Positions 6,966-14,576 of a DNA stretch of 64,000 bases are shown here, piece after piece (position 1 is the first letter of the stretch; each line of letters starts with the position of its first letter). Source of the stretch: Nocardia pneumoniae NBRC 100136. Its GTDB lineage: Bacteria > Actinomycetota > Actinomycetes > Mycobacteriales > Mycobacteriaceae. The DNA lies in assembly GCF_000308755.1 (NCBI RefSeq), contig NZ_BAGF01000002.1:62001-126000 (forward strand), in the 5' to 3' direction. Under the pieces are notes generated by a model that searched no databases, was not told the DNA's origin, and worked only from the letters and a program-made list of their open reading frames with translations. Made by a program: the position numbers and the translations under genes.

Positions 6966-9215
6966 TTATCGCGCCGTCGATCGGAAGCTGCGCAGCCGCA
7001 GACTGTTGCTGACCACGAAGACCGAGGAGAACGCCATCGCCGCGCCCGCGAGCATCGGGTTCAGCAGGCCCGCCATGGCCAGGGGGATCGCGGCCACGTT
7101 GTAGGCGAAGGCCCAGAACAGGTTGCCCTTGATCGTCGCCAGGGTCCGGCGCGAGAGGCGGATCGCATCCGCCGCTGCCCGCAGGTCGCCGCGGACCAGA
7201 GTCAGATCGCTGGCTTCGATGGCCACGTCGGTGCCGGTGCCCATGGCAAGGCCCAGGTCGGCCTGGGCCAGGGCCGCGGCGTCGTTCACGCCGTCGCCCA
7301 CCATGGCGACCGCCTTGCCTTCGGCTTGCAACCGCTTCACGGTGTCCACCTTGTCTTGCGGCAGCACCTCCGCGATCACCTCATCGATGCCGACCTGCGC
7401 GGCGATCGCTTCCGCGGCGGCCTGGTTGTCGCCGGTGAGCATGATCGGGGTGAGACCGAGCGCGCGCAGCTGGGCGATCGCTTCGGCGGAGGTCGGTTTC
7501 ACCGCGTCGGCCACGACCAGCACACCGCGGGCGGTGCCGTCCCAGCCGACCGCGACGGCGGTCTTGCCCTCGGCCTCGGCCGCGCGCATCGCCTCCGTCA
7601 GGTCCTCGTCCAGGTGCTGGGACCAGTCGGCGAGCAGCCGCGCCCGCCCGACCACCACCGCGTGACCGTCCACCACGCCCTGCACGCCCAGGCCCTCGAC
7701 GTTGGCGAACCCCTCGACCGGCTTCAACTCGCCCACCCGCTCGCGAGCGCCCTTGGCGATGGCCTGGGCGATCGGGTGCTCGGAGGAATCCTCGAGCGCT
7801 CCAGCCAGTTCCAGAATCCGCGAGACCTGCTCGCCGTCGGCGGGGATGACCTCGAGCAGGGTCATCCGGCCCGCGGTGACCGTTCCGGTCTTGTCCAGCA
7901 CGACGGTGTCCACCCGCCGGGTCGATTCCAGCACTTCAGGGCCTTTGATCAAGATGCCCAGCTGGGCGCCGCGTCCGGTGCCGACCATCAACGCGGTCGG
8001 TGTGGCCAGCCCCAACGCGCACGGGCAAGCGATGATCAGCACCGCCACCGCGGCGGTGAACGCCGCAGCCACCGATCCGCCGGTGCCGAGCCAGAATCCC
8101 AGTGTCGCGACCGACAGCGCGATCACGATCGGCACGAAGATCCCGGAGATCCGGTCGGCCAGCCGCTGCGCCTGAGCCTTGCCGGTCTGCGCGTCTTCGA
8201 CCAGCTTCGCCATCTGCGCCAGCTGGGTGTCGGACCCGATCCGGGTGGCGCGCACGACGATCCGCCCGCCGACGTTCACCGTCGCGCCGACCACCGCGTC
8301 GTCGCGACCGACCTCCACCGGCACCGACTCACCGGTCAGCATCGATGCGTCGACGGCCGAGGAGCCCTCCACCACGACGCCGTCGGTGGCGATCTTCTCC
8401 CCCGGCCGCACGACGAATCGGTCCCCGACGATCAGCTGTTCCACCGGAATCCGCTGCTCGGTCCCGCCGCGCAGCACCGATACCTCTTTCGCGCCCAGCT
8501 CGAGCAAGGCACGCAGCGCCGCACCCGCACGCCGCTTGGCGCGTGCCTCGAAGTAGCGCCCGGCCAGGATGAAGGTGGTGACACCGGCCGCTGCCTCCAG
8601 GTAGATGCTGCCGGTGCCGTCGATGCGGGAGACGGTGAACTCGAACGGGTGGGTCATCCCCGCCGTGCCCGCGGTGCCCCAGAACAGCGCGTACACCGAC
8701 CAGCCCAGCGCGGCGAGTGTCCCCATCGAGATCAGGGTGTCCATGGTGGCGGTGGCGTGGCGCAGGTTGGTCCACGCGGCACGGTGGAACGGCAGCGCGC
8801 CCCACACCACCACCGGGGCGGCGAGGGTCAGCGACAGCCATTGCCAATTGGTGAACTGCAAGGCCGGGATCATCGCCATGGCGACCACCGGCACCGACAG
8901 CACCAGCGATACCAGCAAGCGGGTCCGCAGCGCGGCTGCCGGGTCCTCCTCGGCGGGCGCGGTTTCCTCCGGTTTCGCAGCAGCGGGCAGGGCCGCGGTG
9001 TACCCGGCCTGCTCGACGGTGGCGATCAGGTCATCCGGCGAGACGTCGCCGGTGACCTCGACCCGCGCCTTCTCGGTGGCGTAGTTCACCGTCGCGGTGA
9101 CGCCGTCGAGCTTGTTCAGCTTCTTCTCGATGCGAGCGGCGCAGGACGCGCAGGTCATGCCACCGATCACCAGCTCGACCTGGGCGGAGGACGGTGGTTG
9201 CGTCGCGGTGGTCAT
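6966..9215 (-). CDS. copA: Copper-translocating P1B-type ATPase
   Basis: A 749-residue P-type ATPase that exports Cu(I) from the cytoplasm. An N-terminal heavy-metal domain has GMTCASC (C22, C25). Transmembrane segments follow, with the ion-binding C397-P398-C399 motif ([10 protein letters not shown]). The phosphorylation site is D441 in DKTGTVT, the actuator motif is [11 protein letters not shown], the nucleotide domain has SEHPIAQAI, and the hinge is [10 protein letters not shown]. The late-helix residues YN and [24 protein letters not shown] match the Cu(I) subgroup P1B-1. Length is normal for the family. It is the last gene of the copZ - secreted protein - copA operon and is followed by a hairpin. 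Ag(I) may also be transported. Confidence 0.95.
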   Translation of the reverse strand: MTTATQPPSSAQVELVIGGMTCASCAARIEKKLNKLDGVTATVNYATEKARVEVTGDVSPDDLIATVEQAGYTAALPAAAKPEETAPAEEDPAAALRTRLLVSLVLSVPVVAMAMIPALQFTNWQWLSLTLAAPVVVWGALPFHRAAWTNLRHATATMDTLISMGTLAALGWSVYALFWGTAGTAGMTHPFEFTVSRIDGTGSIYLEAAAGVTTFILAGRYFEARAKRRAGAALRALLELGAKEVSVLRGGTEQRIPVEQLIVGDRFVVRPGEKIATDGVVVEGSSAVDASMLTGESVPVEVGRDDAVVGATVNVGGRIVVRATRIGSDTQLAQMAKLVEDAQTGKAQAQRLADRISGIFVPIVIALSVATLGFWLGTGGSVAAAFTAAVAVLIIACPCALGLATPTALMVGTGRGAQLGILIKGPEVLESTRRVDTVVLDKTGTVTAGRMTLLEVIPADGEQVSRILELAGALEDSSEHPIAQAIAKGARERVGELKPVEGFANVEGLGVQGVVDGHAVVVGRARLLADWSQHLDEDLTEAMRAAEAEGKTAVAVGWDGTARGVLVVADAVKPTSAEAIAQLRALGLTPIMLTGDNQAAAEAIAAQVGIDEVIAEVLPQDKVDTVKRLQAEGKAVAMVGDGVNDAAALAQADLGLAMGTGTDVAIEASDLTLVRGDLRAAADAIRLSRRTLATIKGNLFWAFAYNVAAIPLAMAGLLNPMLAGAAMAFSSVFVVSNSLRLRSFRSTAR

Positions 9216-9257
9216 CGTGGATGCTCCGTTCTGTGCGGGCGGTGGTGGATCGACGGG

Positions 9258-10202
9258 TCAGTGGCTGTGGCCGCCCGGCACCAGCTGCTGACCAGTGTGT
9301 TCGGTGTGCGTGGTGACGCCTGCGGCGGGGGTGTCCTGGACGGTCAGGGTGAATTCGGCGGTGCGTACCACGCCCTCGTGCTGGAAGTCGAGGAACAGGC
9401 GGTAGTCGCCCGCGCTCGGCGCCGTGAGGGCGAAGGTGATGCCCGGTCCGGCCGCGGTCACGCCGTCACCCGGGTGGCCTTCCGGGTGGACGTGCAGGTA
9501 ACCGAGGTCGGCGGCGCGCAGTGCCACCAGGTGGCCGTAGGCCCCGAGGTAGGGCTGGAGGTCGGTGACCGGCTTGCCGCCACGCTGCACCGACAGGGTC
9601 ACCGTCGAGGGCCGACCGGGGACGACGACGCCGTCCAGCGCCACGGTGTAATCGCCGACCGTGGCGGTGGTGGTCGCGGCCGGGAGTTGTTGCGGGTCGT
9701 ACTTACCCGCCACCCGGAGATCCGCGCCCAGGGTCATGTTTTCGCCGCCGTCCGGGGTGAAGTCGGCGAAGACCCGATAGTCGCCCGCGCGGGTGAGATC
9801 GAGCGGGACGCTCCAGGTTCCGTCTGCCCCCAGCACCGGGTGCACGTGCTGGAAGGCGACCATGTCGCGGCGGACGACGATCAGATGCAGATCCTTGTCG
9901 TGGCTGCGCACATAGCGAGTGACGGCCGTCCCGTTCTGGTCCAGGATGCGGAAGCGAAGCGGCACATCCGGTGCCGGTGCGGCCTGCGTGGTGTCGAGCC
10001 GCAGGGTGTATCCGCGGTCGGTTGCCATCATTCCTCCAGGTAGCGCCTCTGAGTGGGTCGCGCCCGGTTCGGCGGATCCGTCGTGTGTCCCCGAGTTGTG
10101 CGCGGCGGGCTCGGGGCCGATGACCGCGCCGGTTGCGAGAGCGATCCCGAAGACCGCCGCGAGGCCGAGGGCGAATCCGCCGAACTTGGTGGAAGCGTTC
10201 AT
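9258..10202 (-). CDS. Secreted His-rich protein of the copper operon
   Basis: A 314-residue exported protein between copZ and copA. Residues 1-30 are a signal peptide or anchor (KFGGFALGLAAVFGIALATGAVIG), so it acts outside the membrane. The mature part appears to hold two related beta-rich units of about 110 residues, each with a paired-His element: RDMVAFQHVHPVLGADGTW and ADLGYLHVHPEGHPGD, each followed by a GDYR-x-F-x-DF segment. It ends in a His-rich tail (HTEHTGQQLVPGGHSH). The histidines suggest extracytoplasmic copper binding. The operon position, 20 bases after copZ and 42 before copA, supports that. I know of similar actinobacterial proteins beside copper ATPases but no established name. 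Confidence 0.8.
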   Translation of the reverse strand: MNASTKFGGFALGLAAVFGIALATGAVIGPEPAAHNSGTHDGSAEPGATHSEALPGGMMATDRGYTLRLDTTQAAPAPDVPLRFRILDQNGTAVTRYVRSHDKDLHLIVVRRDMVAFQHVHPVLGADGTWSVPLDLTRAGDYRVFADFTPDGGENMTLGADLRVAGKYDPQQLPAATTTATVGDYTVALDGVVVPGRPSTVTLSVQRGGKPVTDLQPYLGAYGHLVALRAADLGYLHVHPEGHPGDGVTAAGPGITFALTAPSAGDYRLFLDFQHEGVVRTAEFTLTVQDTPAAGVTTHTEHTGQQLVPGGHSH

Positions 10203-10222
10203 CGGTGTGCTCCGTTCGGTGC

Positions 10223-10432
10223 TCAGTCGGCGACCGCGTAGCCCGCGCGGGCCACGGCGGCGGACACTTCGGCGCGCTCGACCGGGCTCGCGCTCTCCAC
10301 GGTCACCCGGCCGCTGGCGAGGTCGACGGCGACGGAGCTGACGCCGTCGATACGGCCGATCTCGTCCCGGACCGAGGCGGCGCACCCGCCGCAGGACATT
10401 CCGGTGACGGTCACGGTGGTGGCGGTGCTCAT
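10223..10432 (-). CDS. copZ: Copper chaperone (heavy-metal-associated domain, CopZ-like)
   Basis: A 69-residue single-domain metallochaperone. MSCGGC (C14, C17) in the first loop binds Cu(I), and the rest matches the ferredoxin-like HMA fold (VRDEIGRIDGVSSVAVDLASGRVTVES). Its usual job is to carry Cu(I) to the N-terminal domain of CopA or to the copper regulator. It is the first gene of the copper operon. ATG 10432 has a GAGGAGA ribosome site, and the promoter at 10472-10502 carries a copper-type palindrome. Confidence 0.93.
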   Translation of the reverse strand: MSTATTVTVTGMSCGGCAASVRDEIGRIDGVSSVAVDLASGRVTVESASPVERAEVSAAVARAGYAVAD

Positions 10433-10471
10433 GTCGCTCTCCTCTTCGGGTTGCCGTGTGTTGCTGCGTCT

Positions 10472-10502
10472 ACCATACCCCCCTAGGGTATAACTCTGTC
10501 AA
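10472..10502 (-). promoter_or_regulatory. copZ promoter with CsoR/CueR-type palindrome
   Basis: Read on the minus strand, TTGACA (10502-10497) and TATGGT (10477-10472) are separated by 19 bases. Between them, largely filling the spacer, lies ATACCC-CCCTA-GGGTAT (10475-10491), a palindrome of the type bound by copper sensors in actinobacteria. The start codon of copZ is 40 bases downstream. A 19-base spacer is typical of MerR/CueR activation, while the C/G-tract palindrome is typical of CsoR repression. Which regulator acts here cannot be decided. Confidence 0.75.
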
Positions 10503-10525
10503 GAGTGCTCCGGCACACATGACAA

Positions 10526-10551
10526 AGCCCGGCCCGCGCGCGGACCGGGCT
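10526..10551. terminator. Hairpin downstream of the AhpD-like gene
   Basis: AGCCCGGCC (10526-10534) pairs with GGACCGGGCT (10542-10551) with minor mismatch; on the minus strand the stem is followed by TTTGTC. It lies 17 bases past the stop of the minus-strand AhpD-like gene and before the copper promoter, so it likely separates the two units. Confidence 0.6.
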
Positions 10552-10567
10552 CGGTGAGCGGTCGGGA

Positions 10568-11317
10568 TCAGGCCGCGTAGGTCACCACGGCGACCGCTGG
10601 GGCGGAGACGACCTGAACATCGGCCGATTCCGAGACCTTGACGTGCAAGAAGCCGCCCTCGATCGCGATCTGGACGTCCTCCACGGTGCGTGCGGGAACT
10701 CCGGCACTGTTCAGCAGGGAGTACCCCTCGACGAGCGCGACTTCGGTCGCGGTCCGCCACTGTGCGTTCATCGGTGCGCCTTTCATCGGTGCGGTGGGTG
10801 GGAAATCCAGTTCCGGTTCGGCGACGTGATTGAAGTAGTTGGACAGGATGTTCAGCGCGATGTGGCCGACGACCTCGGTCAGTTCCGCGTCGCTCACGCC
10901 GTGAGTTCGCGCGGCGGCGAGGACGCTGTCGTCGAGTCGGCCGCGGGAACGCGATACGGCGCGGGCGACGCGCAGGATCGCGTCGGCGTGCGGGTCGTCG
11001 GCGCGTGCCGCGCGAGTGTCGGCGATCGCCTGCTCGGTGAAGCCCATCTTGCCTGCCCGCATGGTGTGCGCGGCCACGCAATAGTCGCAGCCGTTCTCGC
11101 TCGCGACCAGCAGAGCGAGTTGTTCGCGAGTGCGGGCGGAGAGCTTGCCCCTGGTCAGTGCGTCGCGCAGGCCGAGGTAGCCGCGCAGGGTGGCCGGGCT
11201 GTTCGCCATGGCGGCGTAGAGATTCGGAACGCGGCCCAATTGGCGTTGCACCTCGGTGAGCAGGTCGGCCTGCTCGGCGTCGGCGGTGTCGGCGGACACC
11301 AGGGGTAGGCGGGACAT
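10568..11317 (-). CDS. Carboxymuconolactone decarboxylase / AhpD-family protein with C-terminal extension
   Basis: A 249-residue protein. Residues 1-173 form an AhpD/CMD-type domain with the redox motif E74-N-G-C77-D-Y-C80-V-A-A-H84, the disulfide relay found in alkylhydroperoxidase AhpD and relatives. Most such proteins end near LDFPP (residue 174). Here the frame continues for about 75 residues (KGAPMNAQWRTATEVALVEG ... AVAVVTYAA) of a type I do not recognise. ATG 11317 follows GGAGG by 6 bases; the TTG at 11338 is less likely. It is divergent from the TetR gene at 11445 across operator-like repeats. Likely role: peroxide or electrophile detoxification. Confidence 0.85.
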   Translation of the reverse strand: MSRLPLVSADTADAEQADLLTEVQRQLGRVPNLYAAMANSPATLRGYLGLRDALTRGKLSARTREQLALLVASENGCDYCVAAHTMRAGKMGFTEQAIADTRAARADDPHADAILRVARAVSRSRGRLDDSVLAAARTHGVSDAELTEVVGHIALNILSNYFNHVAEPELDFPPTAPMKGAPMNAQWRTATEVALVEGYSLLNSAGVPARTVEDVQIAIEGGFLHVKVSESADVQVVSAPAVAVVTYAA

Positions 11318-11341
11318 CGAAGCCTCCAGCTCGGACAAGAT

Positions 11342-11428
11342 GGTACCGATCGGTTCCGATCGGTTGAATCAAGACGGTACTGACCGGTTCCATGTAGGTC
11401 AAGCAAAACGGTACTGACTGGTGCCGTT
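11342..11428. promoter_or_regulatory. Triple operator between AhpD-like and TetR genes
   Basis: Three related sites of the form GGTAC-x-GA-x-(C)GGTTCC occur: GGTACCGATCGGTTCC at 11342-11357, CGGTACTGACCGGTTC at 11375-11390, and a near-palindrome at 11407-11428 with arms AACGGTAC and GTGCCGTT. They fill the divergent intergenic region and the last one lies 16 bases before the TetR start codon. This is the layout expected for TetR control of both genes. Confidence 0.7.
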
Positions 11429-11444
11429 CTGCTACGGTGTCACC

Positions 11445-12002
11445 ATGGCAACCCGGGCCAAGCAGCGTTTGCTCACCACGGCGGAGGAGTTGTTCTATAC
11501 CGAAGGCATCCGTGCCGTCGGCGTAGATCGGCTGCTCCAGGAATCGGGCGTGGGCCGCGCGTCCTTCTATCGCCACTTCGCGAGCAAGGACGATCTCGTC
11601 GTCGCGGTGCTGGAAGACCGTGACCGCCGCTGGCTGGACTGGCTGCGTGAATCCGTCGAGGCGCGAACCGACGACCCCGCCGCCCGCCCGCTCGCGGTCT
11701 TCGACGCGCTCGCAGACCGGTTCGCCCGCAAGGACTTTCGCGGCTGCGCTTTCATCAACACCATGGTCGAGGTAGCCGATCGCGAGAGCGCGGCGCACCA
11801 GGTCGCCGATCGCCACAAACGCCGCGTGATCGCCTACCTGACCGAACTCCTCACCGAGGCCGGTCGATCCGACGCCCCCGAACTGGCCACCGAACTCGCC
11901 CTCCTGGTCGACGGCGCCATCGTCACCGCCCTCCGCGAGGGCACTCCCGACGCAGCCGCCCGCGCCCGCGGCATCGCACAGCGCCTGCTCGCGGCGGGGT
12001 GA
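11445..12002 (+). CDS. TetR-family transcriptional regulator
   Basis: A 185-residue TetR repressor. The N-terminal DNA-binding domain is clear (AEELFYTEGIRAVGVDRLLQESGVGRASFYRHFASKDDLVVAVL). The C-terminal ligand-binding half has the KDFRGCAFINTMVE motif shared with a group of TetR proteins whose Cys may sense electrophiles or oxidants. ATG 11445 is chosen because the DNA-binding helix starts right after it. It is divergent from the AhpD-like gene, and the three operator-like repeats between them support joint regulation. The ligand is unknown. Confidence 0.9.
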   Translation: MATRAKQRLLTTAEELFYTEGIRAVGVDRLLQESGVGRASFYRHFASKDDLVVAVLEDRDRRWLDWLRESVEARTDDPAARPLAVFDALADRFARKDFRGCAFINTMVEVADRESAAHQVADRHKRRVIAYLTELLTEAGRSDAPELATELALLVDGAIVTALREGTPDAAARARGIAQRLLAAG

Positions 12003-12072
12003 TCCGCTCACTGAGCGGTGCTCGTCGACCGTCGGTGCGGCTCGACGGCGCGCCCTTGTCAGAGCCGAACTC

Positions 12073-12204
12073 GTGGACGCCCCTCCGGGGCTTTGCTCAG
12101 CGGGTCGCCAACAGCGGATCGTCGCCGTGGCACGCGAACCGTTCGCCGACCACGGACTAGAGCTCACCCTCCACGACGTGGCCGAGTGCGCTTTCGGGTC
12201 CTGA
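12073..12204 (+). pseudogene. Remnant of a second TetR-family gene (DNA-binding part only)
   Basis: The + strand frame ending at TGA 12202-12204 reads RQQRIVAVAREPFADHGLEL followed by TLHDVAECAFGS and then stops. This matches the first two helices of a TetR DNA-binding domain (compare R-x-x-I-L-x-A-A-R-E-L-F-A-E-x-G-x-x-x-T-L-x-D-V-A). The recognition helix and the rest are missing. It lies between an intact TetR gene and the convergent hydroxylase gene. The likeness is read by eye and the piece is short. Confidence 0.5.
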
Positions 12205-12233
12205 TCCCCGCCAAGCGATGGCAGCTGCCGAGG

Positions 12234-12950
12234 TCAGGCCGAGTGCAAGTTGCGGGCGGTGGGGGAGGTTTCCGTCGTCGCCGGGTCGGGGTAGGTGCCG
12301 AAGAGGCGGTCGGCGGTGCCGGAGGTGGTGACCGTGAACCAGTAGTGCTCGTTCTTGTAGTGGTGGTGGCGGTGGTTGCGCCAGACGGCGCGGTAGAGGG
12401 AGCCTTGCGGTTTGTAGTCGGTGTGGATCAGGTAGTGCGTCCACTCGTAGCCGAGGCCGAGCAGTGTGATGGTGATCAGGAAGGCCAGGCCGAGGCCGAG
12501 GCGTGGGAAGGCGAACGCGGCGAGGGCGATCAGGACGACGATCAGGATGGCGAGCGTCCTCGTCGGGATGAAGATCAGTGGGATGTTGCGCGGATCGACA
12601 TGGTGCTCGCGGTGTTTGCGGGCCAGCTCGCTGTCGAGCGGGATCGGGCCGAGCCGCCGCGGCCGCCAGTGCAACACGGTGACGTGCACGATCCACTCGA
12701 AGACCGGGAAGACCACCAGCATCACGGCGGGCACGAGCAGGTCGGGCGGTTGCCAGTCGCCGACGACGATCCGGCCGATCACCGCGCCGGCCAGCGTGGT
12801 CGCGATCATCCACGGCGAGGGATGCCGAAGGAATTCGCGGAACGCTTGCCCGAGGGTCAGCCCGCGGCGCAGTGCCCGCTCGTCCCGGCGTACTTTCTCG
12901 TGCGCCTGCGCCTCGACCGTATCCGGTTCGGACGCCTTGGATTTCGTCAT
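12234..12950 (-). CDS. Fatty acid hydroxylase / sterol desaturase family membrane protein
   Basis: A 238-residue integral membrane di-iron protein. The His clusters that bind iron are visible: HREHH near residue 115, HYLIH near 165, and HRHHHYKNEH near 190. The membrane pairs (WMIATTLAGAVIGRIVV, LLVPAVMLVVFPVFEW, TLAILIVVLIALAAFAF, FLITITLLGLGYEW) lie between them. Family members insert oxygen into, or desaturate, fatty acyl chains, sterols or carotenoids; a lipid substrate is likely but the reaction is not fixed. The length is usual for bacterial members. The GntR-type regulator gene lies 23 bases upstream on the same strand and may be co-transcribed. Confidence 0.85.
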   Translation of the reverse strand: MTKSKASEPDTVEAQAHEKVRRDERALRRGLTLGQAFREFLRHPSPWMIATTLAGAVIGRIVVGDWQPPDLLVPAVMLVVFPVFEWIVHVTVLHWRPRRLGPIPLDSELARKHREHHVDPRNIPLIFIPTRTLAILIVVLIALAAFAFPRLGLGLAFLITITLLGLGYEWTHYLIHTDYKPQGSLYRAVWRNHRHHHYKNEHYWFTVTTSGTADRLFGTYPDPATTETSPTARNLHSA

Positions 12951-12973
12951 GGTTGTTCCTACGTGATGCGTGA

Positions 12974-13696
12974 TCAGGATCCGCCGAGGACCTCGATCAA
13001 AGCGGTGGTCGCCGGTTCGAGCAGCGCCCGAGCGGTAGTGGCGGCCTTCTGCGGCCGGCCCGCCACGATGGCGGCGGCCAGTTCGCGGTATGCCTCGACG
13101 TTGCCCACCTCGGCGGACATGATCGGGGCGAGCGCCGCGAGCGCCGGTTCATAGGCGGCGCGCAACATGTTGAACATCAGCCGGAACACGATGGAGTCGG
13201 CCGCGTCCACGACGTGATCCCAGAACTCCATCGCATGCCGTTGCTGGGCGATCGGATCCTGTTCGGCGGCAAGCGCTTCGACGGAGGCGCCGAGCAGCGC
13301 GCGGATCTCGTCGGCGCCGGCCGCGCCGACCCGGCGTGCGGCCAGCTCCGCCACCTTCGGTCCGTTGTGCAGCCGCGCCTCCAGGATGCTGCGCGCCACC
13401 GCGGGGTCCAGTTCCCCGGCTTGCACCAGCAACCTGGGCAGGACCTCGAGTCCGGCCCCGCGCCGGTAGTCCAGCACGGTGGTCGCGTCCCCCTGACGCA
13501 CGGACACCAGCCCCGCAGCCGCGAGTCGCTGCAGCGCCTCCCGCACCGCGGGCCGCGAGACGCCGAGGGCCTCCGCCAACTGCCGCTCGCTGGGCAGGGT
13601 CGACCCTGGCGCCAGCTCCCCACTGAGCACGTCCGCCGCGATCTGCTCGAACACGTCCGCCGACACCGACCGCTTGACCACAGGTTGCAACGCCAT
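12974..13696 (-). CDS. GntR-family regulator, FadR (FCD) subfamily
   Basis: A 240-residue regulator. Residues 10-75 are a winged helix of the GntR type ([46 protein letters not shown]). The remaining part is the all-helical FCD ligand domain ([37 protein letters not shown]), in which His and Asp residues often hold a metal near a carboxylic acid ligand. The perfect FadR-type palindrome TGGTCAGACCA, 36 bases before ATG 13696, suggests autoregulation. It may control the fatty acid hydroxylase gene downstream. The effector is unknown. Confidence 0.9.
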   Translation of the reverse strand: MALQPVVKRSVSADVFEQIAADVLSGELAPGSTLPSERQLAEALGVSRPAVREALQRLAAAGLVSVRQGDATTVLDYRRGAGLEVLPRLLVQAGELDPAVARSILEARLHNGPKVAELAARRVGAAGADEIRALLGASVEALAAEQDPIAQQRHAMEFWDHVVDAADSIVFRLMFNMLRAAYEPALAALAPIMSAEVGNVEAYRELAAAIVAGRPQKAATTARALLEPATTALIEVLGGS

Positions 13697-13732
13697 GCGT
13701 CTACTGTGCGCCGAGTTGGTCAGGAGGTCAAG

Positions 13733-13743
13733 TGGTCAGACCA
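13733..13743. promoter_or_regulatory. FadR/GntR-type operator
   Basis: TGGT-CAG-ACCA is a match to the TGGTnnnACCA consensus of the FadR subfamily. It sits 36 bases upstream of the GntR-type gene. A second, weaker TTGGTCAGG lies at 13716-13724. Confidence 0.65.
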
Positions 13744-13897
13744 ATTTGCCGCCATCGCCGTCATTGCTCTGCGACACGATGCCACCGTGGTGCGCAGCGC
13801 CACGGACTTCGTCACGATTCGGCGCACTGTCCCGGAACTGCACCACCTGTGGATCGGGCCGGGCGAAGCTGCTGGGCAACCCGCCGTCGCGGATTGA
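13739..13897 (+). pseudogene. Possible remnant of a VapC-like PIN-domain toxin (C-terminal part)
   Basis: The frame ending at TGA 13895-13897 reads DQFAAIAVIALRHDATVVRS followed by ATDFVTIRRTVPELHHLW. This resembles the C-terminal third of VapC PIN toxins, where (D)-x-x-I-A-A-x-A-L-x-H-x-A-T-V-V-x-x-x-x-D-F-x-x-I carries two of the catalytic acids. No start, no upstream PIN half and no antitoxin gene are present, so it would be a relic. Assignment is by eye and tentative. Confidence 0.35.
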
Positions 13898-13911
13898 GTG
13901 CGGCGCATTTA

Positions 13912-13948
13912 TTCGGTACCGTACAGGTGATCTATACGGTGCCGTATA
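13912..13948. promoter_or_regulatory. Twin palindromic operators upstream of the DUF2867 gene
   Basis: TTCGGTACCGTACA (13912-13925) and TATACGGTGCCGTATA (13933-13948, arms TATACGG and CCGTATA) are two related palindromes with a CGGT(A/G)CCG core. They end 15 bases before the GTG start at 13964. They look like TetR-type operators, but no intact TetR gene adjoins. Confidence 0.6.
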
Positions 13949-13963
13949 AATGGGAGGCGAACC

Positions 13964-14563
13964 GTGTCACGACTCGCGACGACCACCTACACCGATCATC
14001 CGTGGCGTATCCACGAATTCACCAAGGACTTCTCGGTAGAGGACGTCTGGTCGTACCGCACTCCGGGAGCCGGGCCGGACGACTTCCCGACGATGCTCGC
14101 GGCCTTGCGAGCTGCGGGCGGACCGGCGAAACAGACCTGGCCGGTGCGGTTCTTGTTCGCCGTTCGGTGGAAGCTCGGTGCACTCCTCGGCTGGGACAAA
14201 CCATCCGCGGGCGTCGGTAAGCGGGTGGCCTCGCTCCGCGACCGCCTCCCCGACGACATCCGTGACGCTCCCCGCGGATTCGACGACGAGAAAATGCCGC
14301 TCAAAGGGGTTTACGAACTCGACATGGAATCCGCCCGCGAGCTGGCCAACAAAACCGTGCACACCGTGATGCACCTCGGCTGGGTGCGAGGAGCCGACGG
14401 CGAGTACGAACTGCGAATGGCCGTCCTGGTCAAGCCCAACGGTTTGTTCGGGCGGCTCTACATGGCCGCCATCAAGCCATTTCGATACCTCATCGTCTAC
14501 CCGGCGCTGACCCGGCAGTGGGAACGCGCATGGCGCGAGCGCGACGATGCCGAGGCGGAGTAG
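13964..14563 (+). CDS. DUF2867-family protein
   Basis: A 199-residue protein resembling the DUF2867 family, which has an SRPBCC-like helix-grip appearance: an N-terminal WRIHEFTKDFSVEDVWSYRTPGAG, a central RFLFAVRWKLGALLGWD, and a C-terminal LGWVRGADGEYELRMAVLVKPNGLFGRLYMAAIKPFRYLIVYPAL. Biochemical role unknown; related proteins accompany stress or lipid genes. The GTG start has GGGAGG 7 bases upstream. It overlaps no gene, is followed 13 bases later by a small membrane protein, and is preceded by two palindromic operators, so the two genes probably form one inducible unit. Confidence 0.75.
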   Translation: MSRLATTTYTDHPWRIHEFTKDFSVEDVWSYRTPGAGPDDFPTMLAALRAAGGPAKQTWPVRFLFAVRWKLGALLGWDKPSAGVGKRVASLRDRLPDDIRDAPRGFDDEKMPLKGVYELDMESARELANKTVHTVMHLGWVRGADGEYELRMAVLVKPNGLFGRLYMAAIKPFRYLIVYPALTRQWERAWRERDDAEAE

Positions 14564-14576
14564 GAAGAAGGTCACG

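Noticed and set aside
7326..10043. A long open frame (about 905 codons) on the + strand opposite the copper operon
   Set aside because: It is the antisense of copA and its neighbours, with low-complexity Arg/Gly/His sequence caused by GC bias at third positions. No family motif is present.
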